Shown: piece by piece, positions 37,917 through 46,399 of the stretch | How positions within the stretch are numbered: position 1 is the stretch's first letter | Layout: every line of letters starts with the position of its first letter | NCBI GenBank assembly: GCA_029834535.1 | Contig: JAQMWT010000559.1 | Span: 1 to 56,465, forward strand | DNA length: 56,465 nt | Direction of reading: 5' to 3' | DNA from: Chrysophaeum taylorii | Taxonomy: Eukaryota > Sar > Pelagophyceae > Pelagomonadales > Pelagomonadaceae | Position numbers and translations under genes: made by a program | The notes under the pieces: model-generated | Database searches by the model: none | The model's input: the letters and a program-made list of their open reading frames with translations, nothing else | Told to the model about the DNA's origin: nothing

Positions 37917-38254
37917 TGCAGTGGTTTTCTCAGATACCCGCCCCTCCTGGCCGGACCGGGGGCCTCAACAACCCTTTCTCCCTACGGGCCTACCCGAACC
38001 ACGGGTGAAACCACCACACGCCCGATCTCAGCGTAATACCTCACGCCATCACGAAATCGAACAATCAAAAGAGGGTAATATCAAGAAGACAGCAAGAAAG
38101 CAATACAAATGCCCGGTACATTGGGTCCAGTGGAAGCGCAGGTGAGGGTGTCAAGATGACACCTCCCCATAAATGCAAGGTCAATACCAGGGCAACAATC
38201 AGGGTAAGTCAGGTGGCAGGCAGGTAAGTGGGGGAAATGGGCATTACTGCCACA
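37917..38254 (-). repeat. 3' LTR of the gypsy element
   Basis: Ends TG/CA (TGCAGTGG...TGCCACA on the plus strand). A purine-rich tract AAGTAGGGGGCTCC (minus strand, 38255-38268) lies directly inside it. Confidence 0.9.
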
Positions 38255-38291
38255 GGAGCCCCCTACTTGAGAAATGAAGTCGTCCTCGACT

Positions 38292-38678
38292 TCAAGGGCG
38301 ACGAAGGTCACGCTCACGAATGGTACGATAAGCTCGTTCAGCTACATCAGCAGGAACTTTGTTGCTGTGGAGATCGAAGTTAGTGACGAGGACATCGATT
38401 TCATCCGGGCGAAAATCAGTCACACAGGGTTCATAGCCCTCCATGTTTGGTCGTTGGCGTGTGAAGCTACCTCCGTCCGGATCTTTGTATTCTGGTCTTA
38501 AGCGCCGCTCAGCTAGAGGCTTAGTAGGATCAAAGACGCGAGGATCATCGCGTGGTCCCAAATCGGTATAATAGTGAAGCGCAACAGTATCATTGTCGTG
38601 GTCATATTCTTCGTAGACTTCGGCAACATAGATACGCTTCTTCCACGCGTTGGATCGTCCTTTCACCCTGGAAATCAC
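38292..38678 (-). CDS. Gypsy C-terminal open frame, function unknown
   Basis: A 128-residue frame overlapping the end of integrase by four bases in another phase, with no ATG at its start. It reads KRIYVAEVYEEYDHDND, then TDLGPRDDPRVFDPTKPL and a charged C-terminus. It may be the C-terminal extension of integrase after a frameshift, or a separately reached domain; the YVAEVYEEY start faintly recalls chromodomain-like beta strands, but I cannot support that. No catalytic motifs. Confidence 0.4.
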   Translation of the reverse strand: MISRVKGRSNAWKKRIYVAEVYEEYDHDNDTVALHYYTDLGPRDDPRVFDPTKPLAERRLRPEYKDPDGGSFTRQRPNMEGYEPCVTDFRPDEIDVLVTNFDLHSNKVPADVAERAYRTIRERDLRRP

Positions 38679-40228
38679 GAACTAACCACGTTTGAACCGG
38701 TCGCGGTCCGAGAGGGTAAATGTAGAGGGGCTGAAGAAGTGTCGATGGTTGGCACTTTCAAAGGCACAATCTGTTGGACAGATACTACAACCGATTCAGC
38801 ATCATCGTCGTTAACGTCTTGAATTTCATAAACGACGGGAGAGATCTTTCTAGTAACCATGTAAGGTCCGCGCCAAATGGGCCGTAGCTTGTGGCGTGTT
38901 TTAGGCACAAAACGCAGAACATAATCACCTGGGGAAAACTGGATGTCAACTTGGTGGGCATCATAGTTGAGCTTTTGACTCTCCTGTGCTTTCTGATGAG
39001 CTCGTGTAACGAGTCGACTATAAAATTCAAACTTGTTCTTAAAGTCCACCAAAATCTGATGACGTGATTGCGGTAGATCACGCTGTTCACTCAAAAGATT
39101 GTAATCGGGTGGTAACAGGGGTTGCTTGCCAGTACGCATCATGAAAGGTGAAATCTTCGTTCCCGGAATGTACATCCTATTGTACATGAATGACACATAT
39201 GGGAGGAAATTCGACCAATCTGGCTGACGCTGTTCATCGATCGCAGCTCGCAAGAAGGCTTTGATGAATCGATTGACACGCTCAGTATGATTACTCTGAG
39301 GATGATACGGAAGGGTAGTACGATAACGTACGTTGAATTGACGAACAAACGTGCGAAATAACCTGTTCGCGAACTCATTTCCATTATCCGTGACTATGCA
39401 TCGTGGGAGACATCCCTCAAGTAAAATCTTGTCCACAAACGCGTTCAAGATCGAATAATCGTGCTTCGTGTTGATCAGAGCTAATTTCAAGAAATGTGAT
39501 GCTGCATCGTACATGGCGAGTATGTACGTGTACAGGTCAGCGCCTCGTAGAGGTCCAATCAAATCCATACCTAGGACATAGCAGTCTCCGACGCGATTCG
39601 GTTGACAGAGCAAGCCATGGCGCTTAGGCATGGTGGATCGAATCTTCTGACAAATAATGCAGGCATTGACGAACTCATTAACGGATGATGAGACGTTTGG
39701 CCACCAATACCGTTCTAGGATTTGATTCGCTGTGGAATCTCGTCCTACATGGCCTCCGAACAAGCCTCGGTGATGCATGGCGATCACACGCTTCTGCATA
39801 GACTGAGGGACCACAATAAGACGTTGAGAATCTGAATCATCAACCTTATACAACACGTCATCAATCTCATATGGTACGGATGACTGCTCGTCTTGATCTT
39901 TCTGTTCAGAGTCGAGTTTCCGTCTGATGCGCTTGCATGTTTCATCCTCAGCTTGTTCTTTCGCTATATCATCGAGAGTGATCTCATCCTCCGCTTGATC
40001 CGCAAAAGGGAGACGTTCGACGGAGTCAACTGGCTCAGACTCGTACGAGAATTGAGGCGGTTGTACGTTCTGTCGCGTACTAACTGCTACCATAGCTGCG
40101 GTGGGTCCGCTGTCCGTCAGCATAGGCATCGTCACCGAAGAGAAGGTGAAGCAAGCTGTGCCAGGGACATCGGTGGGGATTTCTTGGAAAATCAAAAAAA
40201 ACTTCATTGATCGGTTCCCCGTCTTCAT
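38675..40228 (-). CDS. Gypsy integrase
   Basis: An open frame of 517 residues. The zinc finger HHRGLFGGHVGRDST...CIICQKIR (H2C2) is followed by the DDE core: GMDLIGPLRG, CIVTDNGNEFANRLF and PYHPQSNHTERVNRFIK (Glu in HTERV). Next comes a GPY/F-type module, LRPIWRGPYMVTRKISPVVYEI. These are diagnostic of Ty3/gypsy. The first ~60 residues overlap the RNase H frame in another phase and are probably not translated as shown. No internal stops, so the integrase itself looks intact. Confidence 0.93.
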   Translation of the reverse strand: MKTGNRSMKFFLIFQEIPTDVPGTACFTFSSVTMPMLTDSGPTAAMVAVSTRQNVQPPQFSYESEPVDSVERLPFADQAEDEITLDDIAKEQAEDETCKRIRRKLDSEQKDQDEQSSVPYEIDDVLYKVDDSDSQRLIVVPQSMQKRVIAMHHRGLFGGHVGRDSTANQILERYWWPNVSSSVNEFVNACIICQKIRSTMPKRHGLLCQPNRVGDCYVLGMDLIGPLRGADLYTYILAMYDAASHFLKLALINTKHDYSILNAFVDKILLEGCLPRCIVTDNGNEFANRLFRTFVRQFNVRYRTTLPYHPQSNHTERVNRFIKAFLRAAIDEQRQPDWSNFLPYVSFMYNRMYIPGTKISPFMMRTGKQPLLPPDYNLLSEQRDLPQSRHQILVDFKNKFEFYSRLVTRAHQKAQESQKLNYDAHQVDIQFSPGDYVLRFVPKTRHKLRPIWRGPYMVTRKISPVVYEIQDVNDDDAESVVVSVQQIVPLKVPTIDTSSAPLHLPSRTATGSNVVSS

Positions 40229-41102
40229 CTTTCTCGATCAATTTGTCGATAGGGTTGCGCGACAGACAATCCGGAATACGCATGCCAGGGGAGCTTCCAG
40301 GCTTGTATCCGAGCTCCCGGTCGAACGCAGCAAGCCGCATAGCCCATCGTGCTAACTGTCCAGACGTATGATTCGAATCCCGCAGAAACGTTAAGTTACG
40401 ATGATCCGTCTCTAACTTTGTCTGATGACCTTCGATATAAAATCGGAAATTTTCGAGAGCAGAGAGTACTGCGAGGAGTTCCAAGCGCCGAGGATCATAC
40501 TTCCTCATCGACTTAGGCACGGTTCGACTCCAGTACTCGATAACTCTCTCTTCGATTCTTTCTCTTCCATCGTCGTCAACGACTGGTACTTTTTGAAATA
40601 GGTAAGCACCCAACCCATGCGCGGAAGCATCAGTTCGAATGTAAAAAGGCAACGAGTAATCAGGATGGTAGACGCCCTTCGACGTGACAATAGCCTCGAT
40701 GATGGCATCCCAAGCTTCCTGACATTCTTTCGTCCACTTGAATTTCACGTCCGGCAACGTCAGTTGTCTTAATGGCTCTGCAACTTTCGCAAAATTCCTT
40801 ACATAACGCCGGCAAAAGCTCCCCATTCCAAGGAAAGATCGCACTTGCTTCTTAGGGTCAACATCCGACAAAGTGCCAGGGATTGGCATGTGTCTGATGG
40901 CTTCTAAAGATCTTGGTGATGGAAGAAGTCCGTTCGGGGTAGATAAATGACCCAAAAACTCAATGACTTCTTGCATAAAATGAATCTTCTTGATCTTGGC
41001 ACTGTACCCCTTCAAGGCGAGATGGGGAATAACTTGCACAAGGCACTGCAAGTGATTCTTTGTATCTGCGTGACCGGCGAGAATATCGTCGATATATGCC
41101 AC
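40080..41102 (-). CDS. Gypsy RT C-terminal half and RNase H
   Basis: Starts in phase at the catalytic box AYIDDILAG (Y-x-D-D). The thumb follows with FLGHLSTPNGLLPS and SFLGMGSFCRRYV. Then RNase H: FYIRTDASAHGLGAYL (catalytic Asp), RRLELLAVLSALENFRFYI (catalytic Glu) and LETDHRNLTFL (catalytic Asp). The first half of RT is in the frame ending at 41107; one base change near 41105 separates them. The RNase H residues are all present. Confidence 0.9.
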   Translation of the reverse strand: MAYIDDILAGHADTKNHLQCLVQVIPHLALKGYSAKIKKIHFMQEVIEFLGHLSTPNGLLPSPRSLEAIRHMPIPGTLSDVDPKKQVRSFLGMGSFCRRYVRNFAKVAEPLRQLTLPDVKFKWTKECQEAWDAIIEAIVTSKGVYHPDYSLPFYIRTDASAHGLGAYLFQKVPVVDDDGRERIEERVIEYWSRTVPKSMRKYDPRRLELLAVLSALENFRFYIEGHQTKLETDHRNLTFLRDSNHTSGQLARWAMRLAAFDRELGYKPGSSPGMRIPDCLSRNPIDKLIEKDEDGEPINEVFFDFPRNPHRCPWHSLLHLLFGDDAYADGQRTHRSYGSS

Positions 41103-41106
41103 GAGA

Positions 41107-42230
41107 TCACGATATAGCCATTGCGAAGTCAGTGTTCAACTGCTTGCAAAACAAACTTCCGGCTGGTTTGACTCCCAAAGGTAGACGCATGTAGCTGTAC
41201 GCTCCCAGAGGACTAGTGAAGGTGACCACATCTTGTGCATCCAGCGACAATCGTAAATTGTGATAGCCCCAACGAATATCCAAACTGGAACGACAGAACT
41301 TGTCAATGAGAAACATCAACGCGTCAGCCATGCTCACACTCGGCCAGCTATCATCCTTGAGCAATGCATTGAGGCGCCGTAGGTCGACAGCTGCTCTGTA
41401 AGCATTGGAAGTGCCAGGCTCAGCACCTTTCTTAGGCAACATCAAAATAGGGAAACCCCATGGAGAATTCGCGGGACGAATAACTCCGTCTCGGGTCCAT
41501 GCTTCAATCTGCATCCGCAAACATTCAATCTTTTCTTTCGATAACCGATATGGCGAGAGTTTGACGGGAGTCGGGTTCTCTTCTTTGAACCGGAGCGTCA
41601 CTTCAGGTGAATCAACAGGTCTCATCACATCATCGAAAAATGCCCACGAATACGAGATTAAATGCTTCATCATCAGCTTCTCGTCATCATCGAAGGCAGG
41701 ATGCTCTGTAATACCCAAGTCAGTCATCACCTCTTCGACCTGTGCGACGGTCGGAGGGATGACCTGCATGCTCTCCTGATCCGCTAAATGAGGAGGCATC
41801 ACCGGTGAAGGTTGACCATGTTCGTCGTGAGGCGCGTCCGCCCACGGAACGTCGTACGTATTGAAATACGCTGGTCGCTCTTTCGCGGTGCCTTCTTCTT
41901 CAGCAGTTGCGGAGGGCTGGTTATCAACTTGGTTGTTCTGCATAACAGCAGTGGCGACGGTGCCCCCTGCAAAAGATGAAGCCGTCCCAGGCGATGTAAC
42001 TGAAGGTGGTGGCGGGGTGGTGGTGGCAGCAGCGGATGGTGCAGGACTCGCAGAAGAGTAGAGTTCATCGGGCGCAATCCATGCTACACTTCGAGTGGCA
42101 GGGTCGAGCGTTGGAATGCGCGACTCTACAGCAAAAGGTGAAAACCGTAGAATATGGTGATCAGGTTGGGCTAGCGTAGTCGTCGCAATATTCCGCAACT
42201 TACCCAAATTTCGAAGTGAAGGTTCAAACG
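41107..42230 (-). CDS. Gypsy linker and RT N-terminal half
   Basis: C-terminal part of the 589-residue frame that begins at 42876. After a Pro/Ser/Ala-rich linker it reads VKLSPYRLSKEKIECLR, GFPILMLPKKGAEPG, YRAAVDLRRLNALL, and FTSPLGAYSYMRLPLGVKPAG, the fingers and palm blocks of Ty3/gypsy RT. The linker (residues 215-420) contains no D-S/T-G protease motif. The frame ends at a stop directly before the YIDD box because of a single frameshift. Confidence 0.9.
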
Positions 42231-43085
42231 AATTGTGCACTGCTAGCGCAATCCGCGTCATAGTCGCGGGTGGCACCATACTGCCAAGCATCTTCATAGC
42301 TACTGTCTCGGAAACTGTCGCACCCCATTGCCACGTATCAGGAACGGTCATAATTTCCTGGTGCATCTGCAACGTGAGTGGACGGGTGTTCGAGAAATGA
42401 GGTCCTAAGCGGAGCTTATTGCGCGTCACCGTGAAGGCAGGGCCGATAGCCGGGCGCGTAGATGAGAAACTGTTCACTATAATGAGCGGGTGACCACCTG
42501 TAAATCCCAACGCTGGGCCAAAACGGTCCCGTAAATTCGGTGGTACACGCGATAATAACGGCAGTTCCAAGCGAACATTGCAAGCAAGTAGGCGCGTGCG
42601 CGAGCACAGCAGCTCTGGCGTGATACTATAGAAATCAACAATACGCGGCACATAAAATTGGTGATGCACAAAAGGGATCACTGATGGTTCCTGCTCGAGT
42701 GTCCATCGTCCAATCACATAAGGTGCGTTGCGGAAATGACGCAGGACCCAAGAAGTAATAGTAGCGCCCTTGCGTGCGTCCCTGTAGTGCAAATTGGCAG
42801 TCGATCCATAGATACACGGCGGACTGGCGTGAAAATAAGAGTGCTTCCAAAAATCTGAATGCAAATACGACAACACCAGGTCTTATGTACGACGATGAGA
42901 TTTCCCCAACTCATGCAAAACATAGGGAATCTTCGGAAAATTGAGTTCAGAGGTGGCTCGGGCTTGAGGACAAGCATCCAAAGCCAGGACAATGCGAAAT
43001 GAACTGCCATATAGCTCATTGCATCGCCGGATACCCAACGTTGATCCTCCAGCGCCAGCAAAATAGACGACGACAAAGGTGTCGG
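42231..43085 (-). pseudogene. Cytosine-C5 DNA methyltransferase domain of the gypsy element
   Basis: All main C5-MTase motifs are visible in order on the minus strand: I, VVVYFAGAGGSTLGI (43062); II, VLALDACPQA; then NFPKIPYVL; IV, YFHASPPCIYGSTAN (catalytic Cys codon 42814-42816); VI, WTLEQEP; VIII, CSRTRLLACN; IX, RPLTLQMHQEI with VPDTWQW; X, KMLGSMVPPATM, where the usual Asn of GN is Ser. C-to-E spacing is 40 residues. A single TAA (42883-42885) falls between motifs II and IV in an otherwise open frame, so this copy is inactivated. The family methylates cytosine using SAM. It sits between gag and RT in the slot normally held by protease. Confidence 0.88.
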
Positions 43086-44241
43086 TGATGGGTATCCAAA
43101 CCAAGGAGGCGTGCTTAGATAGCAGCTCCTTAACAGTCGCCTCCATCTCCATTTCTGGTGTTTTTTTCACTTCTTCATCTGGAGGTGGCTCAGGAGGAGG
43201 TCTGTCACTCGAGACATCCTCCTCGACTTCGTCGTCGTCAACAGCAGCCGTAAGAATGGCATGACACACGTCATCAGTGGCTTCTAGCTGCATGTTGACA
43301 CATCCTTCATGCGGTATGATCTCGCCTTCCATCATACGCCGCAATTGCATCCACCACGCGTCCATCTCATCACGGTCCTTGGTAATTTGCCCCGTGAGAT
43401 TCGAGAATGTGATACGTGTCATACCAGCAGCTCCCTTCCTGACACGAAGTATTTCTTCTTCGTCACGAGGACGCGCCGAACCGGGGTCAGTATGATGGTG
43501 CGGGGTAGGCTCCGGTCGACTTCGCGGTGGCGGATCGTCGGTCAGTGCCGATACAGCGTCATTATCATCGTCGGGCGTAACACGCGTAGCATTCGGAGAG
43601 GTTGGCCGTGCCTCTCGAGCATGCGCTTGCATGGATTCCTCCATCATTCGCCGAAGTCGATCGTTGTCGATCCGCGGTCGCTCCACTTCTGAGCGTTGTT
43701 GTTGAGCGTCGCGGCGGGTGTTCTCAAGTTCACGTATGATTTGCTCCATCAGCGACTGGTACATCTCGAATCGTTCGTTGATGGTCTGCAGAACCTCGGG
43801 GTCAACATCCCCGCGAAAATCTGTTGCTCTCATATTCACGGATGGTGGCCTAGGAGGTGCACTCTCCTCTGGTCCACGCATCGCCGTAAACGGTTCGGGT
43901 TCCGCTCGAGATGACTCCGTAGTATTCATCGCACGTTCGTAGGGTTGTGCGTACGGGAACGTCGGCTCCCCTTGTCTTGAAGTTGCGTCTGACGCAACCG
44001 TATCTCCCCCTTCGCCGCCGCGTGGATCCGGAAGGATGACCACGCTCGGGGGGCTGTCGAGGCTATCATATGATCTGGCCTCTCTTCCGATGCCGCTTTC
44101 CTCGGCTTCCTGTCGTTGAAAGGGCGTACTGAACGGTGTTCTTCCAATAGACGCAAACGGAGTCCCTGCACTGAATCGTTGCAGACGCCCCTGTGCGTCC
44201 CGAAACCACTGCGATCGTTCTGTCATTGGCCTCTCTGCCAT
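43086..44241 (-). CDS. Gypsy gag
   Basis: N-terminal 385 residues of the frame from ATG 44241 (MAERPMTERSQWFRDAQGRL). It is rich in Pro, Arg, Glu and Ser. A helical segment near residues 150-215 (LQTINERFEMYQSLMEQI, then RRDAQQQRSEVERPRI) probably forms a coiled coil. A later part (MTRITFSNLTGQITKDRDE, MDAWWMQLRRMMEGE) resembles a capsid-like helical region. No CCHC knuckle is visible. It continues in phase into the DNMT domain, so gag and DNMT are one polyprotein. Confidence 0.65.
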
Positions 44242-44697
44242 GATCGCGATTTGCCCGGATAATATGTTTGTTCTGGATGTTCACAACTCACTTGTTGTAT
44301 TCTTTTCGTCAGACGACAATTGCCGGCAGCCGTCTGACTACTGCGCGCTGTACCGGTGCGCTGGTCTTACGGAAGCATTTGCCTTGCGCGTGAAGACTAT
44401 GGACGGCCTTCCCGGTGTAGTCGCTCGCCGTCAGGGAGGTGGTCTGCCTCGCACGAGCCAGTTAGGTCTCACGATACTGCCTTACAGTATGACGATCGAT
44501 ATGCAAAAGTATACAAAATGAGTCGATATGCAAAAGTATGCAAAATGAGTCGCAGTGACTCGGCTCCCCGTTCGATCCGAATCACGTAAAATGAACCCCG
44601 CGGAGGTACCCGTGATCCTCTGGATCTTCACCCACAAATGCGTCGGCTTCGCACTCACTCGACCGTTACGAACCGACTCGCCGCCGAGAAACAGGAG

Positions 44698-44726
44698 ATC
44701 GATAGTCCGGGAGTTGGACTATCGAT
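44698..44726. other. Perfect 11-bp hairpin beside the gypsy PBS
   Basis: ATCGATAGTCC, loop GGGAGTT, GGACTATCGAT. It lies 2 bases from the PBS; in RNA it would form a stable stem close to the primer site, where retroelements often have dimerisation or packaging structures. Confidence 0.7.
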
Positions 44727-44728
44727 TC

Positions 44729-44743
44729 CCGTTTCTGAGACCA
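44729..44743 (-). other. Primer-binding site of the gypsy element
   Basis: On the minus strand TGGTCTCAGAAACGG, one base inside the 5' LTR. It starts TGG (complement of tRNA 3' CCA), so this element uses a conventional tRNA 3' end, unlike the copia-type elements. I cannot name the tRNA. Confidence 0.65.
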
Positions 44744-44744
44744 C

Positions 44745-45074
44745 TGTAGTGGTTTTCTCAGATACCCGCCCCTCCTGGCCGGACCGGGGGCCTCAACAAC
44801 CCTTTCTCCCTACCCGAACCGCGGGTGAAACCACCACACGCCCGATCTCAGCGTAATACCTCACGCCATCACGAAATCGGACAATCAAAAGAGGGTAATA
44901 TCAAGAAGACAGCAAGAAAGCAATACAAATGCCCGGTACATTGGGTCCAGTGGAAGCGCAGGTGAGGGTGTCAAGATGACACCTCCCCATAAATGCAAGG
45001 TCAATACCAGGGCAACAATCAGGGTAAGTCAGGTGGCAGGCAGGTAAGTGGGGGAAATGGGCATTACTGCCACA
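44745..45074 (-). repeat. 5' LTR of the gypsy element
   Basis: 330 bp, partner of 37917-38254; lacks an 8-bp segment near its start on the plus strand. Confidence 0.9.
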
Positions 45075-45246
45075 CTCCATCTCAAGGACACCCAGCTCAA
45101 GGCGCTCGAAACTGCCCACGCTGACATCCGCAACTCCCACTCCGAAACCAACGCCGCCCTCCACACCATTCTTGCCTCCTTGGATGCCACCCACCCCGTC
45201 CAAGATGCTGCATCGCATATTTCACCTCCTTTCCCTATTCATCACT
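45075..45246 (+). pseudogene. LARD gag-like protein, second segment
   Basis: Encodes HLKDTQLKALETAHADIRNS and continues to DAASHISPPFPIHH, then is cut by the foldback element. It joins 37916 upstream and 45616 downstream once the insertions and their duplicated bases are ignored. Confidence 0.7.
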
Positions 45247-45615
45247 AGAGGTAGAAGATTTCATTTTCGCCATGACCCCCCCCCCCACCACCACACCACC
45301 CCCCCCCCCTTTCCCTCTCTCGCTAAAACACATTACGTACACGCTCAAGAAACCCGCCACCTGACACTGTCAAGTGCTGTCCCTGCGTCGAAGGAGACAG
45401 GGAGACAGGACGCACAGAGGACAGCACTTGACAGTGTCAGGTGACGGGCTTCTTGTGCGTGTACGTAATGTGTTTTAGCGAGAGAGGGAAAGGGGGGGGG
45501 GGGTGTGGTGTGGTGTGGTGTGGTGTGATGTGGTGTGGTGTGGTGTGGTGTGGTGTGGTGTGGTGTGGTGTGGTGGTGGGGGGGGTCATGGCGCAAATGA
45601 AATTTTCTACCTCTA
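45247..45615. mobile_element. Foldback (long inverted repeat) element, 369 bp
   Basis: Nearly the whole element is a palindrome. The left arm starts TAGAGGTAGAAGATTTCATT and the right arm ends in its complement; the arms also share CTCTCTCGCTAAAACACATTA and CACCTGACACTGTCAAGTGC. The centre is at about 45398. Target duplication ATCAC is at 45242-45246 and 45616-45620. The right arm is expanded by a (TGTGG)n tract. The ends resemble the LARD LTR start (TAGAGATAGAAAATTT). Confidence 0.88.
45501..45580 (+). repeat. (TGTGG)n pentanucleotide repeat
   Basis: About 15 units, preceded by a G-run and found only in the right arm of the foldback. It yields spurious His/Thr- or Val/Cys/Gly-rich frames on both strands. 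Confidence 0.95.
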
Positions 45616-46380
45616 ATCACCTACCTTCATCCCCTTCCGAACCAACCTCCGATGCCTCTCTCCCGATTTTACCCGAGTACCATAACCACCTCCACGGATG
45701 CCCTGGACCCGGTTCTCCTGGTTCACCGGCCGCTCCGCCCATCTGTTCTCAACCCCCCGCCATCTCTGGTCCCTCCTCCTCTGCCAAATCACTCTTCGCC
45801 TCTCTGGCACCCCCTGAACCCCTTTGCACCCGCTCGCCTCCTCGGGCACCTGGATCATACCAACTCGACCACATCCCCGCGTTCGAGTTGCGTGGGCGTA
45901 CATCCAACTCATGCGACCGTACCCCAACCACCGGCGACGTTCTCCACGTGCAAAGTCACACCAAGAAAAAAACCACCAACATCAAGATTCGACAACTTCG
46001 GAATCAGCAACAAGCTGCTCTATCTACGATGGTGACGAACACCATCAAGCTGCCACGGCATGCATAAGGGCTTCCTCTCTCTTTGGGCACAACGGTCCAG
46101 ACAGCAGCCCTGCCGACGTGCAAAGCGAAACCAAGAATCACAACAACGTATAGCAAGAGTCGACATATTCCGAATTATCAACAGACAGCTCTCTCCCTGA
46201 TGGTCATGATCACCATCATGCTGCCAAGACATGCACAAGGGCTTCTTCTCTCTTCGGGCACAACGGCCCAGGAAGCAGCCTTGCCGACGGAACGCCAAGC
46301 CACCTCGTTCCCACGTTCGACAAGTCAAAGAACAATACACTTCGAGAAGTTCCCGAGTATTACGCCTACATCGACTATGA
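45616..46380 (+). pseudogene. LARD gag-like protein, third segment
   Basis: PSSPSEPTSDASLPILPEYH and a Pro/Ser-rich continuation, matching 4000-4560 of the left copy. It then enters an approximately 170-bp tandem duplication (45948-46117 and 46118-46290) that the left copy lacks, followed by frames in other phases. Confidence 0.55.
45948..46290 (+). repeat. 170-bp tandem duplication inside the LARD element
   Basis: GTGCAAAGTCACACCAAG at 45948 and GTGCAAAGCGAAACCAAG at 46118 start two copies that each run through GGGCACAACGG-CCAG to CTTGCCGAC or CCTGCCGAC. The left LARD copy has a single unit. Confidence 0.85.
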
Positions 46381-46399
46381 CAACCACACTCAAGGACCC

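Larger units (their letters stand above)
44242..44744 (-). other. 5' leader of the gypsy element
   Basis: No gene. It contains a 27-bp tandem repeat (GATATGCAAAAGTATRCAAAATGAGTC, 44497-44550 region), the hairpin next to the PBS, and otherwise unique sequence. Confidence 0.6.
37917..45074 (-). mobile_element. Ty3/gypsy-type LTR retrotransposon encoding a DNMT
   Basis: 7,158 bp. LTRs 37917-38254 and 44745-45074 differ by about three substitutions and an 8-bp indel, so this is a recent insertion. On the minus strand the LTR reads TGTGGCAG...CCACTGCA. Target duplication CTCC (or ACTCC) lies inside the LARD gag. Order: PBS, gag, DNMT, RT, RNase H, integrase, C-terminal ORF. No aspartic protease motif is found. 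One in-frame stop inside the DNMT and one frameshift inside RT make this copy defective. Confidence 0.9.

Noticed and set aside
45345..46067. His/Thr-rich and Val/Cys/Gly-rich frames through the (TGTGG)n tract
   Set aside because: Low-complexity translation of a microsatellite; only the part after 45616 belongs to the gag-like protein.
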